Positions 36,196-43,885 of a DNA stretch of 64,000 nt are shown here, in pieces (position 1 is the first letter of the stretch; each line of letters begins with the position of its first letter). The stretch spans positions 1 through 64,000 of the forward strand of contig JAFVSK010000019.1 of assembly GCA_017503785.1 (NCBI GenBank), written 5' to 3'. Under the pieces are notes generated by a model that was not told the origin of the DNA, did no database searches, and was given only the letters and a program-made list of their open reading frames with translations. Made by a program: the position numbers and the translations under genes. Source of the stretch: Clostridia bacterium. Its GTDB lineage: Bacteria > Bacillota > Clostridia > Oscillospirales > Acutalibacteraceae.

Positions 36196-37020
36196 TCACT
36201 TCTGCCACACGCGGATCCAGTCAATTTCGAGCGGATTGTTTTTGGCACCATTGATGATCAGCGGCAGATGCTGCGTGTTCATCGGCGTGTAAATACCGGG
36301 CAATTCGGGATCGCCCGCGCGCACGTTTGCTTTCGGCTCGGTGATGTTATTTTCATAGCGCTGCACCACACTGGGCATGCCGTCAAACCAGCTTTGCATC
36401 ACACCCTCATCCCACAGGAAGGTCATGGTGTGCCATTCGGCATCCGTCAGGCAGCCCACGCCGCGGCGTTCGTCGTTGTTGGCCAAAAACGTCTGGCCTT
36501 GATGCATGGTATCGCGACGGCTATGATGCAAGGTGGTGGTGTAATACCCCTCGGGAAAGCGCCCGTCGTAGGTACCCCAATACTCCATCCAGTCCATTTC
36601 CACCCATTCCAGCGCCGTATCGTGGAGCTTGTCAATGGGGAACGACCAGATCGCCGGACCACCGCAATCGGGCTCGGTATACTCAGTCTTGTCCTCATAA
36701 TAATGCGGAATACGGAACCGAAACTCCAGCACGCCCTTGTTAAACGTAAAGCCCTGCCGCGTGCGGGGATTGTAGGTGCACAGGCCGTAATTGTATAAAC
36801 TATCGTGCTGTTCAAGATACAGCACACTGTTTTCAATGCGAAAATCGTCTTTTGTCAACGGCTTTGCACGAAACGCGCGGGTCAAATACCACTTGTATCC
36901 CTTCTCGCCGGTTCCTTGCAAATCAAAAGTGTCAAGCGACTCAAAGTCATCCTCAAACACCAACCGTGTCATCCCACGCTCCACAGCAATAGCCGGAGCC
37001 TGTATCTCCTTGCTCATCAT
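36196..37020 (-). CDS. GH16-like protein 2, no signal peptide
   Basis: A 274-residue GH16 protein, first of a two-gene unit with GH16-1. Catalytic residues are E141, D143 and E146 in WVEMDWMEYWG. It has the motifs KPLTKDDFRIENSVLYLEQ and NPRTRQGFTFNKGVLEFRFR in common with GH16-1, with near-identical DNA in places. No signal peptide. The start is either ATG at 37020 or the next ATG at 37017; GGAGG lies four or seven bases upstream. Substrate unknown. Confidence 0.88.
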   Translation of the reverse strand: MMSKEIQAPAIAVERGMTRLVFEDDFESLDTFDLQGTGEKGYKWYLTRAFRAKPLTKDDFRIENSVLYLEQHDSLYNYGLCTYNPRTRQGFTFNKGVLEFRFRIPHYYEDKTEYTEPDCGGPAIWSFPIDKLHDTALEWVEMDWMEYWGTYDGRFPEGYYTTTLHHSRRDTMHQGQTFLANNDERRGVGCLTDAEWHTMTFLWDEGVMQSWFDGMPSVVQRYENNITEPKANVRAGDPELPGIYTPMNTQHLPLIINGAKNNPLEIDWIRVWQK

Positions 37021-37064
37021 GGCACCTCCACCGTTGTTTTGACCGTCGAATTATTTACGGTTTC

Positions 37065-37093
37065 AGTAAATCACAAAAAACCGAAGAAGTCAA
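37065..37093 (-). promoter_or_regulatory. Promoter of GH16-2/GH16-1 (shared type)
   Basis: -35 TTGACT (37088-37093), 17-base spacer, -10 TTTACT (37065-37070) preceded by TGA. Confidence 0.55.
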
Positions 37094-37100
37094 CTCTTTA

Positions 37101-37138
37101 CACAAAAAAGCCACCTTTGCAAAGGTGGCCTTTTTTGT
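37101..37138 (-). terminator. Terminator after GH16-3
   Basis: Stem GCCACCTTTGCAAAGGTGGC with A and T tracts on either side, directly after the GH16-3 stop codon. Confidence 0.9.
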
Positions 37139-38014
37139 TTATTCTTTTTCCCACACGCGGATCCAGTCAATATCCATCGGCCACGCGCCGCGGCAACCCG
37201 TCGTAAGGATCTGCGGATCGTTATCAAAGATCGCATACGCGCCCTTCCACGGTGCATTTTTGTCGCCCGCAGCATAATACTCCAAGCTCGGCAGCGGCGT
37301 GGGGTCATCACGGTAGAAGTACTGCGGCTTATCCCACTCGTTATAGCGAATGGAATGCATCAGCTTGTTGTCCCAATACCAGGCCACGTGGCCCTTCTCC
37401 CACAACACGGCATAGGTGTGCCAGTCTTCGTCGATGTAGTCGAAATAATCGTTGTAGCCGCAGTTGTTGATCAAATTGGAAGCGTACACCGTTTTAACCT
37501 TACCTTCTTCGTCCTTAAAACGCTTCCAATCGTGCAACGAACCCGTGTAGATCGGATGCCCTTTATGGATCGCCACCATTTCAACAACGTCGATCTCGCC
37601 GCAATGCTCAAAGCCTTTCCCCATCCAGTTCTGCTTGGACAGAGTCCAAAAAGCAGGCCAGCAATGGGTTTTCTTTTGATAGGCTTCACCCGGGATCTTC
37701 ACGCGAATACGCGCTTCCAAATACCCGTATTGCATCGTGTAGCCCGTATCACCGCGCTTACTGTAGGAGCTGAAGCCGATCAGCGGCGAGCACATTTCCG
37801 GCTCCAGGTGCATCACCGATTCCTCGGGGAAGGTGAAGTCGGTTTCCTTCATGTCGGGCATGCCGAACGGACGGTCCAGATACCACGTATATCCGGCTTT
37901 GCCTTCACAGCTCAGATCAAACTGGCTCAAATCGTCAAAGTCGTCGGCCAGTGCCAGCTTGGTAAAGCCTGCCGCCTCAGCCGCCGCGGGAATGGGGGTG
38001 TTTTTAAAGCTCAT
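37139..38014 (-). CDS. GH16-like protein 3, no signal peptide
   Basis: A 291-residue GH16 protein. The catalytic residues are E140, D142 and E145 in CGEIDVVEMVAIH, after HCWPAFWTL (about 117-125). It contains SSYSKRGDTGYTMQYGYLEARIR, shared with GH16-4 and GH16-9, and the conserved FYRDDPTPLP loop. The N-terminus MSFKNTPIPAAAEAAG has no signal peptide. The ATG at 38014 follows GAGGAGG; the longer open frame upstream covers the promoter. It is transcribed alone. Substrate unknown. Confidence 0.88.
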   Translation of the reverse strand: MSFKNTPIPAAAEAAGFTKLALADDFDDLSQFDLSCEGKAGYTWYLDRPFGMPDMKETDFTFPEESVMHLEPEMCSPLIGFSSYSKRGDTGYTMQYGYLEARIRVKIPGEAYQKKTHCWPAFWTLSKQNWMGKGFEHCGEIDVVEMVAIHKGHPIYTGSLHDWKRFKDEEGKVKTVYASNLINNCGYNDYFDYIDEDWHTYAVLWEKGHVAWYWDNKLMHSIRYNEWDKPQYFYRDDPTPLPSLEYYAAGDKNAPWKGAYAIFDNDPQILTTGCRGAWPMDIDWIRVWEKE

Positions 38015-38034
38015 AGTTATTGCCTCCTCATACT

Positions 38035-38080
38035 CAACGGTTACCGTTGTCATCGTGCCACAACCGATCAAAAAAGTCAA
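38035..38080 (-). promoter_or_regulatory. Promoter of GH16-3 with palindromic operator candidate
   Basis: -35 TTGACT (38075-38080), 17-base spacer, -10 CACGAT (38052-38057) preceded by TGG. Just downstream, overlapping the expected transcription start, is a perfect 7-1-7 inverted repeat, CAACGGT-A-ACCGTTG on the minus strand (38035-38049). Confidence 0.5.
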
Positions 38081-38117
38081 TAGAACTTGCACATTTGGCC
38101 GATTAATGACTACATTT

Positions 38118-38139
38118 CCTCAAAAAGGGACAACCCTTA
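38118..38139 (-). terminator. Weak terminator candidate after GH16-4
   Basis: A short five-base-pair stem (AAGGG-TTGT-CCCTT) followed by TTT on the minus strand, overlapping the GH16-4 stop region. Much weaker than the other terminators of this cluster. Confidence 0.4.
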
Positions 38140-38970
38140 TTTCTGCCACACACGAATCCAGTCGATATCCATCGGCCACTCTCCACGGCAACCGTAAATG
38201 ATCACCTGCGGATCGTTATCCATCACCGAATGGGCACCCACCCAGCCCTGCTCCTCGGGCGGGCAGGGCAGCGGATCGGGATCGTCGCGGTAAAAATATT
38301 TCGGCACGTCGTCGGGTGTGTAGGTCACCGAATGCATCAGCTTGTTATCCAAATACCACGCCACACGGCCGGGCTCCCACAGTGCCGCGTAGGTGTGCCA
38401 ATCGTCGTCCAGAAAATCAAATTGATCGAGATACCCGGTGGAGTTTACAAAGTTGGTGGCGCAGTTTTGCGGGCTGCCGTGCCAATCGTGCAGTGTGCCC
38501 GTGTAGATAGGCTGACCGCCGCGAATGGCCACCATTTCAATGATATCCAGCTCGCCCAAATGCTCATAGGGCCATCCCATAATGTTCTGCTTCGACAAGG
38601 TCCAAAACGCCGGCCAGCAATGCACCTTTCGCTGATACGACGGACCGGGGATTTTGGCGCGGATACGCGACTCAATGTACCCGAACTGCATCGTGTAACC
38701 GGTGTCGCCGCGCTTGCTGTACGAGCTGATGCCGATCAGCGGTCGGCACATTTCCGGCTCCAAGTGCAGCACCGACTCCTCGGTAATGGAAAAATCCGAA
38801 GGCTTCATATCGGGCATGCCGTTCGGGCGGTCGATATACCAGTGAAACCCGGGCTTGCCCTCGCCCTTTAGGTCGATGGTATCCAGCGTGTCAAAATCAT
38901 CCGAAAAGGCCAAACGCGTATACCCGGCCGCCTCGGCGGCCGCAGGGATCGGGGTGTCTTTAAAACTCAT
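38137..38970 (-). CDS. GH16-like protein 4, no signal peptide
   Basis: A 277-residue GH16 protein, the closest relative of GH16-3. The catalytic residues are E140, D142 and E145 in LGELDIIEMVAIR, after HCWPAFWTLSKQN. It lacks the KDEEGK insert that GH16-3 and GH16-9 carry after HDW. No signal peptide (MSFKDTPIPAAAEAAG). ATG at 38970 with GGAGG upstream; the TTG two codons earlier is less likely. Transcribed alone. Substrate unknown. Confidence 0.88.
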   Translation of the reverse strand: MSFKDTPIPAAAEAAGYTRLAFSDDFDTLDTIDLKGEGKPGFHWYIDRPNGMPDMKPSDFSITEESVLHLEPEMCRPLIGISSYSKRGDTGYTMQFGYIESRIRAKIPGPSYQRKVHCWPAFWTLSKQNIMGWPYEHLGELDIIEMVAIRGGQPIYTGTLHDWHGSPQNCATNFVNSTGYLDQFDFLDDDWHTYAALWEPGRVAWYLDNKLMHSVTYTPDDVPKYFYRDDPDPLPCPPEEQGWVGAHSVMDNDPQVIIYGCRGEWPMDIDWIRVWQK

Positions 38971-38996
38971 CACCAACGCCTCCTTCCAACAAATTC

Positions 38997-39025
38997 AGTG
39001 TGACACACCCCTCCCTAAAAGTCAA
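38997..39025 (-). promoter_or_regulatory. Promoter of GH16-4 (shared type)
   Basis: -35 TTGACT (39020-39025), 17-base spacer, -10 CACACT (38997-39002) preceded by TGT. Confidence 0.55.
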
Positions 39026-39070
39026 CCTTTTAACAAAACTATGATGAAATAATGCAAGCTTTCTTTAAAT

Positions 39071-39110
39071 CAAACAAAAAAACCGCCGCACGAAATTCGT
39101 GCGGCGGCCG
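39071..39110 (-). terminator. Terminator after GH16-5
   Basis: Stem CCGCCGCACGAA/TTCGTGCGGCGG followed by TTTTTTTG on the minus strand, just after the stop at 39116. Confidence 0.92.
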
Positions 39111-39115
39111 CTCGC

Positions 39116-40000
39116 TTATTTACCCCAAATGCGAACCCAGTCCACTTCCATGGGCCAGTTGTAGTTGCAACCGAGAATAATAACCTCTTCCTCACCGTCC
39201 ATCACGGAATGGGCACCCACCCAGGTGCGGTTGGCAGCCTCGGGATGCGCCTCCTCATAGCGCGGCAGCGGCGTAGGATCGTCGCGGTAGTAATACTCAG
39301 GCAGGGCATCGGTGCTGTAGCGCGCCGAATGCATCAGCCGGCCGTCGAGATACCACGACACGTGGCCCGGCTCCCACAACGCGGCATAGGTGTGCCACTC
39401 GTTGTCCAGCCAGCGGCGCTCCTTGTAGCCCAACGCGTTGATGAAGTTGGTGCCGCACGTTTGCACGGGAGCACCGTTCTCCTTCAGCTCGCCCGTGCGG
39501 TGATGGTGATGCAGCGTACCGGTATAGTAGTTGCGCGTTTTGCCCGTTTCAGGGTCCTCGCAACGCTCGATCTCCAAAATATCCAGTTCGCCGCAATCCT
39601 TCCAGCCCACCGGGTCGGTCTTGAGCATATCGCGCAGGCCGATGCCCCAAAACGCCGGCACACCGTTGTAGGTGCCTTCGGGCTCGTTCGCGCGAATACG
39701 CGCCTCGGCATAGCCGTATTTCATTACAAAGCCCGTCTTACCCTTGGTGCTGTAGGTCGGCATACCGATTGCCGCCGCACACTCCAAAGGTTTCATAAAC
39801 AGCACGGAATCCTTTATCTGCAGTTCATCCTTCGTCAGCGTAGACTTACCGTACGGACGATCGGTATACCACAAATATCCGGGCTTGCCCTCGCCGCTCA
39901 GATCAATGGTATCGTAGCTGTCGAAATCGTCGGCCAGCACCAGCTTGGTATAGCCGGCAGCCTCGGCTGCTGCAGGAATCGGAACGTTTTTAAAGCTCAT
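39116..40000 (-). CDS. GH16-like protein 5, no signal peptide
   Basis: A 294-residue GH16 protein, last of the GH16-7/6/5 unit. The catalytic residues are E138, D140 and E143 in CGELDILEIERCEDP. VPAFWGIG (about 114-121) precedes them. It shares the PTYSxKGxTGF and KYGYAEARIR pattern with GH16-6 and GH16-7, so these three form a subgroup. No signal peptide (MSFKNVPIPAAAEAAG). The ATG at 40000 follows GGGGGAG. Substrate unknown. Confidence 0.88.
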   Translation of the reverse strand: MSFKNVPIPAAAEAAGYTKLVLADDFDSYDTIDLSGEGKPGYLWYTDRPYGKSTLTKDELQIKDSVLFMKPLECAAAIGMPTYSTKGKTGFVMKYGYAEARIRANEPEGTYNGVPAFWGIGLRDMLKTDPVGWKDCGELDILEIERCEDPETGKTRNYYTGTLHHHHRTGELKENGAPVQTCGTNFINALGYKERRWLDNEWHTYAALWEPGHVSWYLDGRLMHSARYSTDALPEYYYRDDPTPLPRYEEAHPEAANRTWVGAHSVMDGEEEVIILGCNYNWPMEVDWVRIWGK

Positions 40001-40014
40001 AACAGTCTCCCCCT

Positions 40015-40875
40015 TTATTTTTGCCACACGCGAACCCAGTCCACATCTACGGGCCAATCGCGATGACCGCTCACAAACAGCACCATCTTATCGGTGTTCA
40101 TAATGGTATGCGCACCCGGCCACGCAGGGCGACCGTAATCCGGCCACACGTCCTCTGCCTTGGGCAGCGGTGTCGGGTCGTCGCGGTAGAAATATTCGGG
40201 CAGCTCGCCGTCGGCATAGCGTGCCGAATGCATCAGCTTGTTATCCAAATACCACGCCACGTAGTTTTCATCCCACAGTGCGGCATAGGTGTGCCAATCG
40301 TCGTCCAGCACGTCAAACTGATCTTGATAGCCCGTGGCGTTAATGGTGTTGGTGCAAAGCCGCGTCTGCGGGCTCTCCAAGCGGTTGTGATCGTGCAACG
40401 TACCGGTGTAGATCACGGCGTTGTCGATCTGATGCGCACGCACCGCCTCCAAAATATCCAACTCGCCGATGTGTTTCCACGGGCGGCCGGCCACGTCGTC
40501 AACACCCAAGGCCCAAAATGCCGGGATCTGACCGCGTACCACTTCGCCCAAGCCGCTCACCGGAAAGCGCATGCGCGCCTCGGCGTAGCCCTTGTTATAC
40601 ACAAAACCGGTCTGTCCCTTGCGGCTGTAGGTGGGCAGGCCCACGGCGGCACCCGCTCTTTCGGGGCGAATGGTCACCACCGAGTCTTTGATTACCAAAT
40701 CCTCTTTGGTGAGGGTGGGATTGCTGTACGGACGGTCGGCATACCAGTTATACCCCGGCTTACCCTCGCCGCTCATGTCGATGGTGTCGTAGGAATCAAA
40801 ATCATCCCAAAACACCAGCTTGGTCATGCCGGCAGCCTCCGCTGCCGCAGGGATCGGCACGTTTTTCAAGCTCAT
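40015..40875 (-). CDS. GH16-like protein 6, no signal peptide
   Basis: A 286-residue GH16 protein, middle gene of the GH16-7/6/5 unit, 14 bases from GH16-5. The catalytic residues are E138, D140 and E143 in IGELDILEAVRAHQ. IPAFWALGVDD lies just before. It carries an insert SGLGEVVRGQ near residue 107-116 that the others lack. No signal peptide. GGAGG precedes the ATG at 40875. Substrate unknown. Confidence 0.88.
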   Translation of the reverse strand: MSLKNVPIPAAAEAAGMTKLVFWDDFDSYDTIDMSGEGKPGYNWYADRPYSNPTLTKEDLVIKDSVVTIRPERAGAAVGLPTYSRKGQTGFVYNKGYAEARMRFPVSGLGEVVRGQIPAFWALGVDDVAGRPWKHIGELDILEAVRAHQIDNAVIYTGTLHDHNRLESPQTRLCTNTINATGYQDQFDVLDDDWHTYAALWDENYVAWYLDNKLMHSARYADGELPEYFYRDDPTPLPKAEDVWPDYGRPAWPGAHTIMNTDKMVLFVSGHRDWPVDVDWVRVWQK

Positions 40876-40890
40876 ATCCGTATCCTCCGT

Positions 40891-41766
40891 TTATTTCTGC
40901 CACACGCGGACCCAGTCCACTTCCATCGGCCAATTCTTGTTGCAACCAAGCACCAAAATCTCGTCGGCGGTTTCCATTACGTGATGGGCACCCTTCCAGG
41001 TGGTGTGCGCCAGCTGCGGATGTGTGGTCTCCTCAATACGCGGCAGCGGCGTAGTTTCGTCACGATGATAATACTGCGGCAGATCGGTGGCGTTGTAGCG
41101 CGCCGAGTGCATCATTTTGCCATCGAGGAACCACGCAACGTAGCCGGGCTCCCACAGCGCGGCGTACGTGTGCCACTGATCGTCAATGAACGTCCACTGG
41201 TCCAAATACCCGCAGTTGTTCACCCAGTTCGAAGCATACACCGTTTCATAGCGACCCTTTTCGTTGCGCTTGCCGGTGCGAAAATGCTCATGCAGCGTGC
41301 CGGTATAGATCTGCTGATCGTTGGGGCGCCCCTTCGGCACGTTTAACTCCACAATATCCAGCTCACCGCAGCGCTCCCACGGTTCGCCCATCATGTCCTT
41401 CTTTTCCATGCCCCAAAACGCGGGAACACCGTTGTAATCGCCCTTGGGCAGATCGGCGCGGATGCGTGCCTCGGCATAGCCGTAGCGCATGGTATAGCCG
41501 GTACGACCTTTTTTACTGTACGTCACCAAGCCGATGGCCGAGCCGCACTTTTCAGGGCAGAAGTACAACACCGAATCACGCATTTGGCATTCCTCGGGCG
41601 TTAAGGTCGGCATTGCATACGGACGGTCGGCATAAAAGCTGTAGCCCGGCTTGCCCTCACCGCTGAAATCAATGGCGGTTTCGGTTTCAAAGTCCTCGGC
41701 AAAAGTCAGCTTGGTAAAGCCGGCTGCCTCCGCCGCAGCGGGAATCGGAACGTTTTTAAAGCTCAT
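40891..41766 (-). CDS. GH16-like protein 7, no signal peptide
   Basis: A 291-residue GH16 protein, first gene of the GH16-7/6/5 unit. The catalytic residues are E135, D137 and E140 in CGELDIVELNVPKG, after VPAFWGMEKKD. It shares RTGYTMRYGYAEARIR with GH16-5. No signal peptide. AAGGAGG precedes the ATG at 41766. Substrate unknown. Confidence 0.88.
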   Translation of the reverse strand: MSFKNVPIPAAAEAAGFTKLTFAEDFETETAIDFSGEGKPGYSFYADRPYAMPTLTPEECQMRDSVLYFCPEKCGSAIGLVTYSKKGRTGYTMRYGYAEARIRADLPKGDYNGVPAFWGMEKKDMMGEPWERCGELDIVELNVPKGRPNDQQIYTGTLHEHFRTGKRNEKGRYETVYASNWVNNCGYLDQWTFIDDQWHTYAALWEPGYVAWFLDGKMMHSARYNATDLPQYYHRDETTPLPRIEETTHPQLAHTTWKGAHHVMETADEILVLGCNKNWPMEVDWVRVWQK

Positions 41767-41804
41767 AGAAGAACCTCCTTTTTTGCAAAAAACTTGCTAG
41801 TTCC

Positions 41805-41833
41805 AGTTTGTCATACCCCTATAAAAAAGTCAA
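41805..41833 (-). promoter_or_regulatory. Promoter of GH16-7/6/5 (shared type)
   Basis: -35 TTGACT (41828-41833), 17-base spacer, -10 CAAACT (41805-41810) preceded by TGA. It is nearly the same as the GH20-A promoter over -35, -10 and the following G. Confidence 0.6.
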
Positions 41834-41870
41834 GGCTTTTTGCAAAAAAACAAGTTTTTTGCCCACATAA

Positions 41871-41913
41871 ACAAAAGGCCCCGCAAGCTTTGATAATCGC
41901 TTGCAGGACCTAC
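41871..41913 (-). terminator. Terminator after GH16-8
   Basis: Stem AGGTCCTGCAAGC with GCTTGCGGGGCCT (one bulge), then TTTTG on the minus strand, close after the stop at 41923. Confidence 0.8.
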
Positions 41914-41922
41914 TTTTTTCTT

Positions 41923-42792
41923 TTATTTTTGCCACACGCGAACCCAATCCACGTCCATGGGCCATCCCTTGGATCCGCACAGCGACAACACGCTTTCCAG
42001 TGAATCAAACACCGTGTACGCACCCAGCCACGTGTTTTTGGCGAATTGCAGATTCTTTTCCTCCAACGTGGGCACGGGATGCGGATTGTTCCGGTAATAA
42101 TGCCGCGGCAGCTCATTCTCGCCAAATCGCACCGCATGCATTTCTCGGCCATCCATATACCACGCAATGTGTCCCTTTTCCCACAGCATACCGTAGGTGT
42201 GCCATTCCTCGTCTACGAATGTGAACCAATCGCGGTATCCGGTCGAATTTACTAAATTGCTGGCACGGCGAATAATGGGCTTCCCCTGTTTGTCGCGTTC
42301 CCAACTGCGCTGATAATGATGCAAGGAGCCCACGTAATACGGCCGTCGCTCACCGTTTTTATCCATGGTGCGCGGTGCCTGCATCACACAAAGAAGCCCG
42401 TTGTCGGCCCACGATTTCCCCAGAAAATCTGTCTTACCGATCATGTAAAGCAGCGGATGGTTCGCCTTAGGATCGGTCGGCTGCCCAAAGCGAACACGTC
42501 CTTCAACGTACCCGCCGCACAGGCTAAAGCCGCAATCACCCGTACTGCTGTATGAGGTGATCCCCATCGCACTCGAAGCCTTGATCCGCAAAAACGATTC
42601 GTCGGTGTGCCATTCCAGTTCCTCGGGGGTCATAGGCGGTCTCCCATAGGCGCGATCAATGTACCACAAAAATCCGGGGATGCGTTCGTTGTTGCTATCC
42701 ACCGTAGCCTCCGAGTCAAACTCGTCGGCAAATACCAGACGTTCCATTCCCGCTGCCGCAGCGGCCGCAGGAATCGGTATGGTGTTACTCAC
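41923..42792 (-). CDS. GH16-like protein 8, catalytic residues lost
   Basis: A 289-residue divergent member of the family. The position that reads GELDIVE in its neighbours reads GLLCVMQ here: the first Glu is L133, the Asp is C135 and the second Glu is Q138. The nearby PAFW is also changed to PLLY. The rest of the fold markers remain (GYVEGRVRF, EEWHTYGMLWEKGHIAWYMDG, PMDVDWVRVWQK), and the frame is intact with normal expression signals, so it looks like a maintained non-catalytic protein, perhaps sugar-binding. A GTG start at 42792 after GGGGGG is chosen; an ATG at 42831 lies at the expected transcription start. No signal peptide. Transcribed alone. Confidence 0.85.
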   Translation of the reverse strand: MSNTIPIPAAAAAAGMERLVFADEFDSEATVDSNNERIPGFLWYIDRAYGRPPMTPEELEWHTDESFLRIKASSAMGITSYSSTGDCGFSLCGGYVEGRVRFGQPTDPKANHPLLYMIGKTDFLGKSWADNGLLCVMQAPRTMDKNGERRPYYVGSLHHYQRSWERDKQGKPIIRRASNLVNSTGYRDWFTFVDEEWHTYGMLWEKGHIAWYMDGREMHAVRFGENELPRHYYRNNPHPVPTLEEKNLQFAKNTWLGAYTVFDSLESVLSLCGSKGWPMDVDWVRVWQK

Positions 42793-42837
42793 AGCGCGCC
42801 CCCCTTTTCTTGTAAAATTCTCAATCATCACAACTTT

Positions 42838-42865
42838 AGTTTATCCACAAATGCCGCAAAGTCAA
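42838..42865 (-). promoter_or_regulatory. Promoter of GH16-8 (shared type)
   Basis: -35 TTGACT (42860-42865), 16-base spacer, -10 TAAACT (42838-42843). The sequence GTGGA lies just before the -10. Confidence 0.55.
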
Positions 42866-42960
42866 TACTCCTCGCCGCAAATGCGTAAAAAGAACAACTT
42901 TCCCGCGTGAAATAAGAAAAATTTCTTCTTTCTCTCATCATGTAAAGTCCCCCCTTGGAA

Positions 42961-42993
42961 AAGAAAAAGCGCTGCATACGCAGCGCTTTTCAG
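42961..42993 (-). terminator. Terminator after GH16-9
   Basis: Stem AAAAGCGCTGCGTATGCAGCGCTTTT, nearly palindromic, followed by TCTTTTCC on the minus strand, directly after the stop at 42995. Confidence 0.88.
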
Positions 42994-42994
42994 C

Positions 42995-43870
42995 TTATTC
43001 CTTCTCCCAAACACGCACCCAGTCGATATCCATCGGCCAAGCGCCGCGGCAACCCAAAATAACCACTTCGGGATCGTGCTCCATAATGGAATGAGCACCC
43101 TTCCAGGTTCTCTTTTCAAACTTCGGATCGCGATGCTCCAAACGCGGCAGCGGCGTGGGATCGTCACGGTAGAAATACTGCGGCAGATCCCATTCGTTGT
43201 AGCGTGCCGAATGCATCAGCTTATTATCCCAATACCACGCCACGTGGCCGGGCTCCCACAGAGCCGCATAGGTGTGCCACTCTTCGTCAATGTAATCGAA
43301 ATAATCGTTGTAGCCGGTGCTGTTTACCAAGTTCGAGGCATAGGCCGTCTTGGTTTTACCTTCCTCATCCTTATAGCGGTGCCAATCATGCAGCGTGCCC
43401 GTATAGATGGGTTGTCCCTCGTGAATCGCCACCATCTCAATAACATCCAGCTCACCGCAGCGTTCAAAGGGGCGACCCATAAAATTTTCTAAGCCCAGCG
43501 TCCAGAAAGCCGGCCAGCAATGCGTTTTGCGGTTGTATTCCTTACCGGGGATCTTCACGCGAATACGTGCCTCCAGATAGCCGTACTGCATCGTGTAGCC
43601 GGTGTCACCCTTTTTACTGTAGGAGCTTAAACCGATCAACGGTGAACACATTTCGGGCTGCATACGCACCACCGACTCCTCCACGATCTTAAAATCGCTT
43701 TCGGTCATGTTGGGCATATTCATCGGGCGGTCGGCATACCACACATACCCGGGCTTACCCTCACCGCTGAAATCAATGTTGCTCAGATCGTCAAAATCAT
43801 CGGCCAGAGCCAACTTGGTAAAGCCTGCCGCTTCGGCGGCGGCAGGAATCGGAACATTTTTAAAACTCAT
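42995..43870 (-). CDS. GH16-like protein 9, no signal peptide
   Basis: A 291-residue GH16 protein. The catalytic residues are E140, D142 and E145 in CGELDVIEMVAIH, after HCWPAFWTLG. It is the same subgroup as GH16-3 and GH16-4 (SSYSKKGDTGYTMQYGYLEARIR, HRYKDEEGKTK). No signal peptide. It lies 15 bases after GH16-10 and follows it in one unit; GGAGGA precedes the ATG at 43870. Substrate unknown. Confidence 0.88.
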   Translation of the reverse strand: MSFKNVPIPAAAEAAGFTKLALADDFDDLSNIDFSGEGKPGYVWYADRPMNMPNMTESDFKIVEESVVRMQPEMCSPLIGLSSYSKKGDTGYTMQYGYLEARIRVKIPGKEYNRKTHCWPAFWTLGLENFMGRPFERCGELDVIEMVAIHEGQPIYTGTLHDWHRYKDEEGKTKTAYASNLVNSTGYNDYFDYIDEEWHTYAALWEPGHVAWYWDNKLMHSARYNEWDLPQYFYRDDPTPLPRLEHRDPKFEKRTWKGAHSIMEHDPEVVILGCRGAWPMDIDWVRVWEKE

Positions 43871-43885
43871 GTCAGCTTCCTCCTG

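Noticed and set aside
33318-36254. Plus-strand open frame of 978 codons across GH20-B and GH16-1
   Set aside because: It crosses two genes, a promoter and a terminator of the minus strand, and has no motif or start signal.
42832-42942. Small minus-strand frame starting MMRERRNFSYF, with GGGGGG upstream
   Set aside because: It runs through the GH16-8 promoter and has no recognisable sequence; the purine-rich stretch could be chance.
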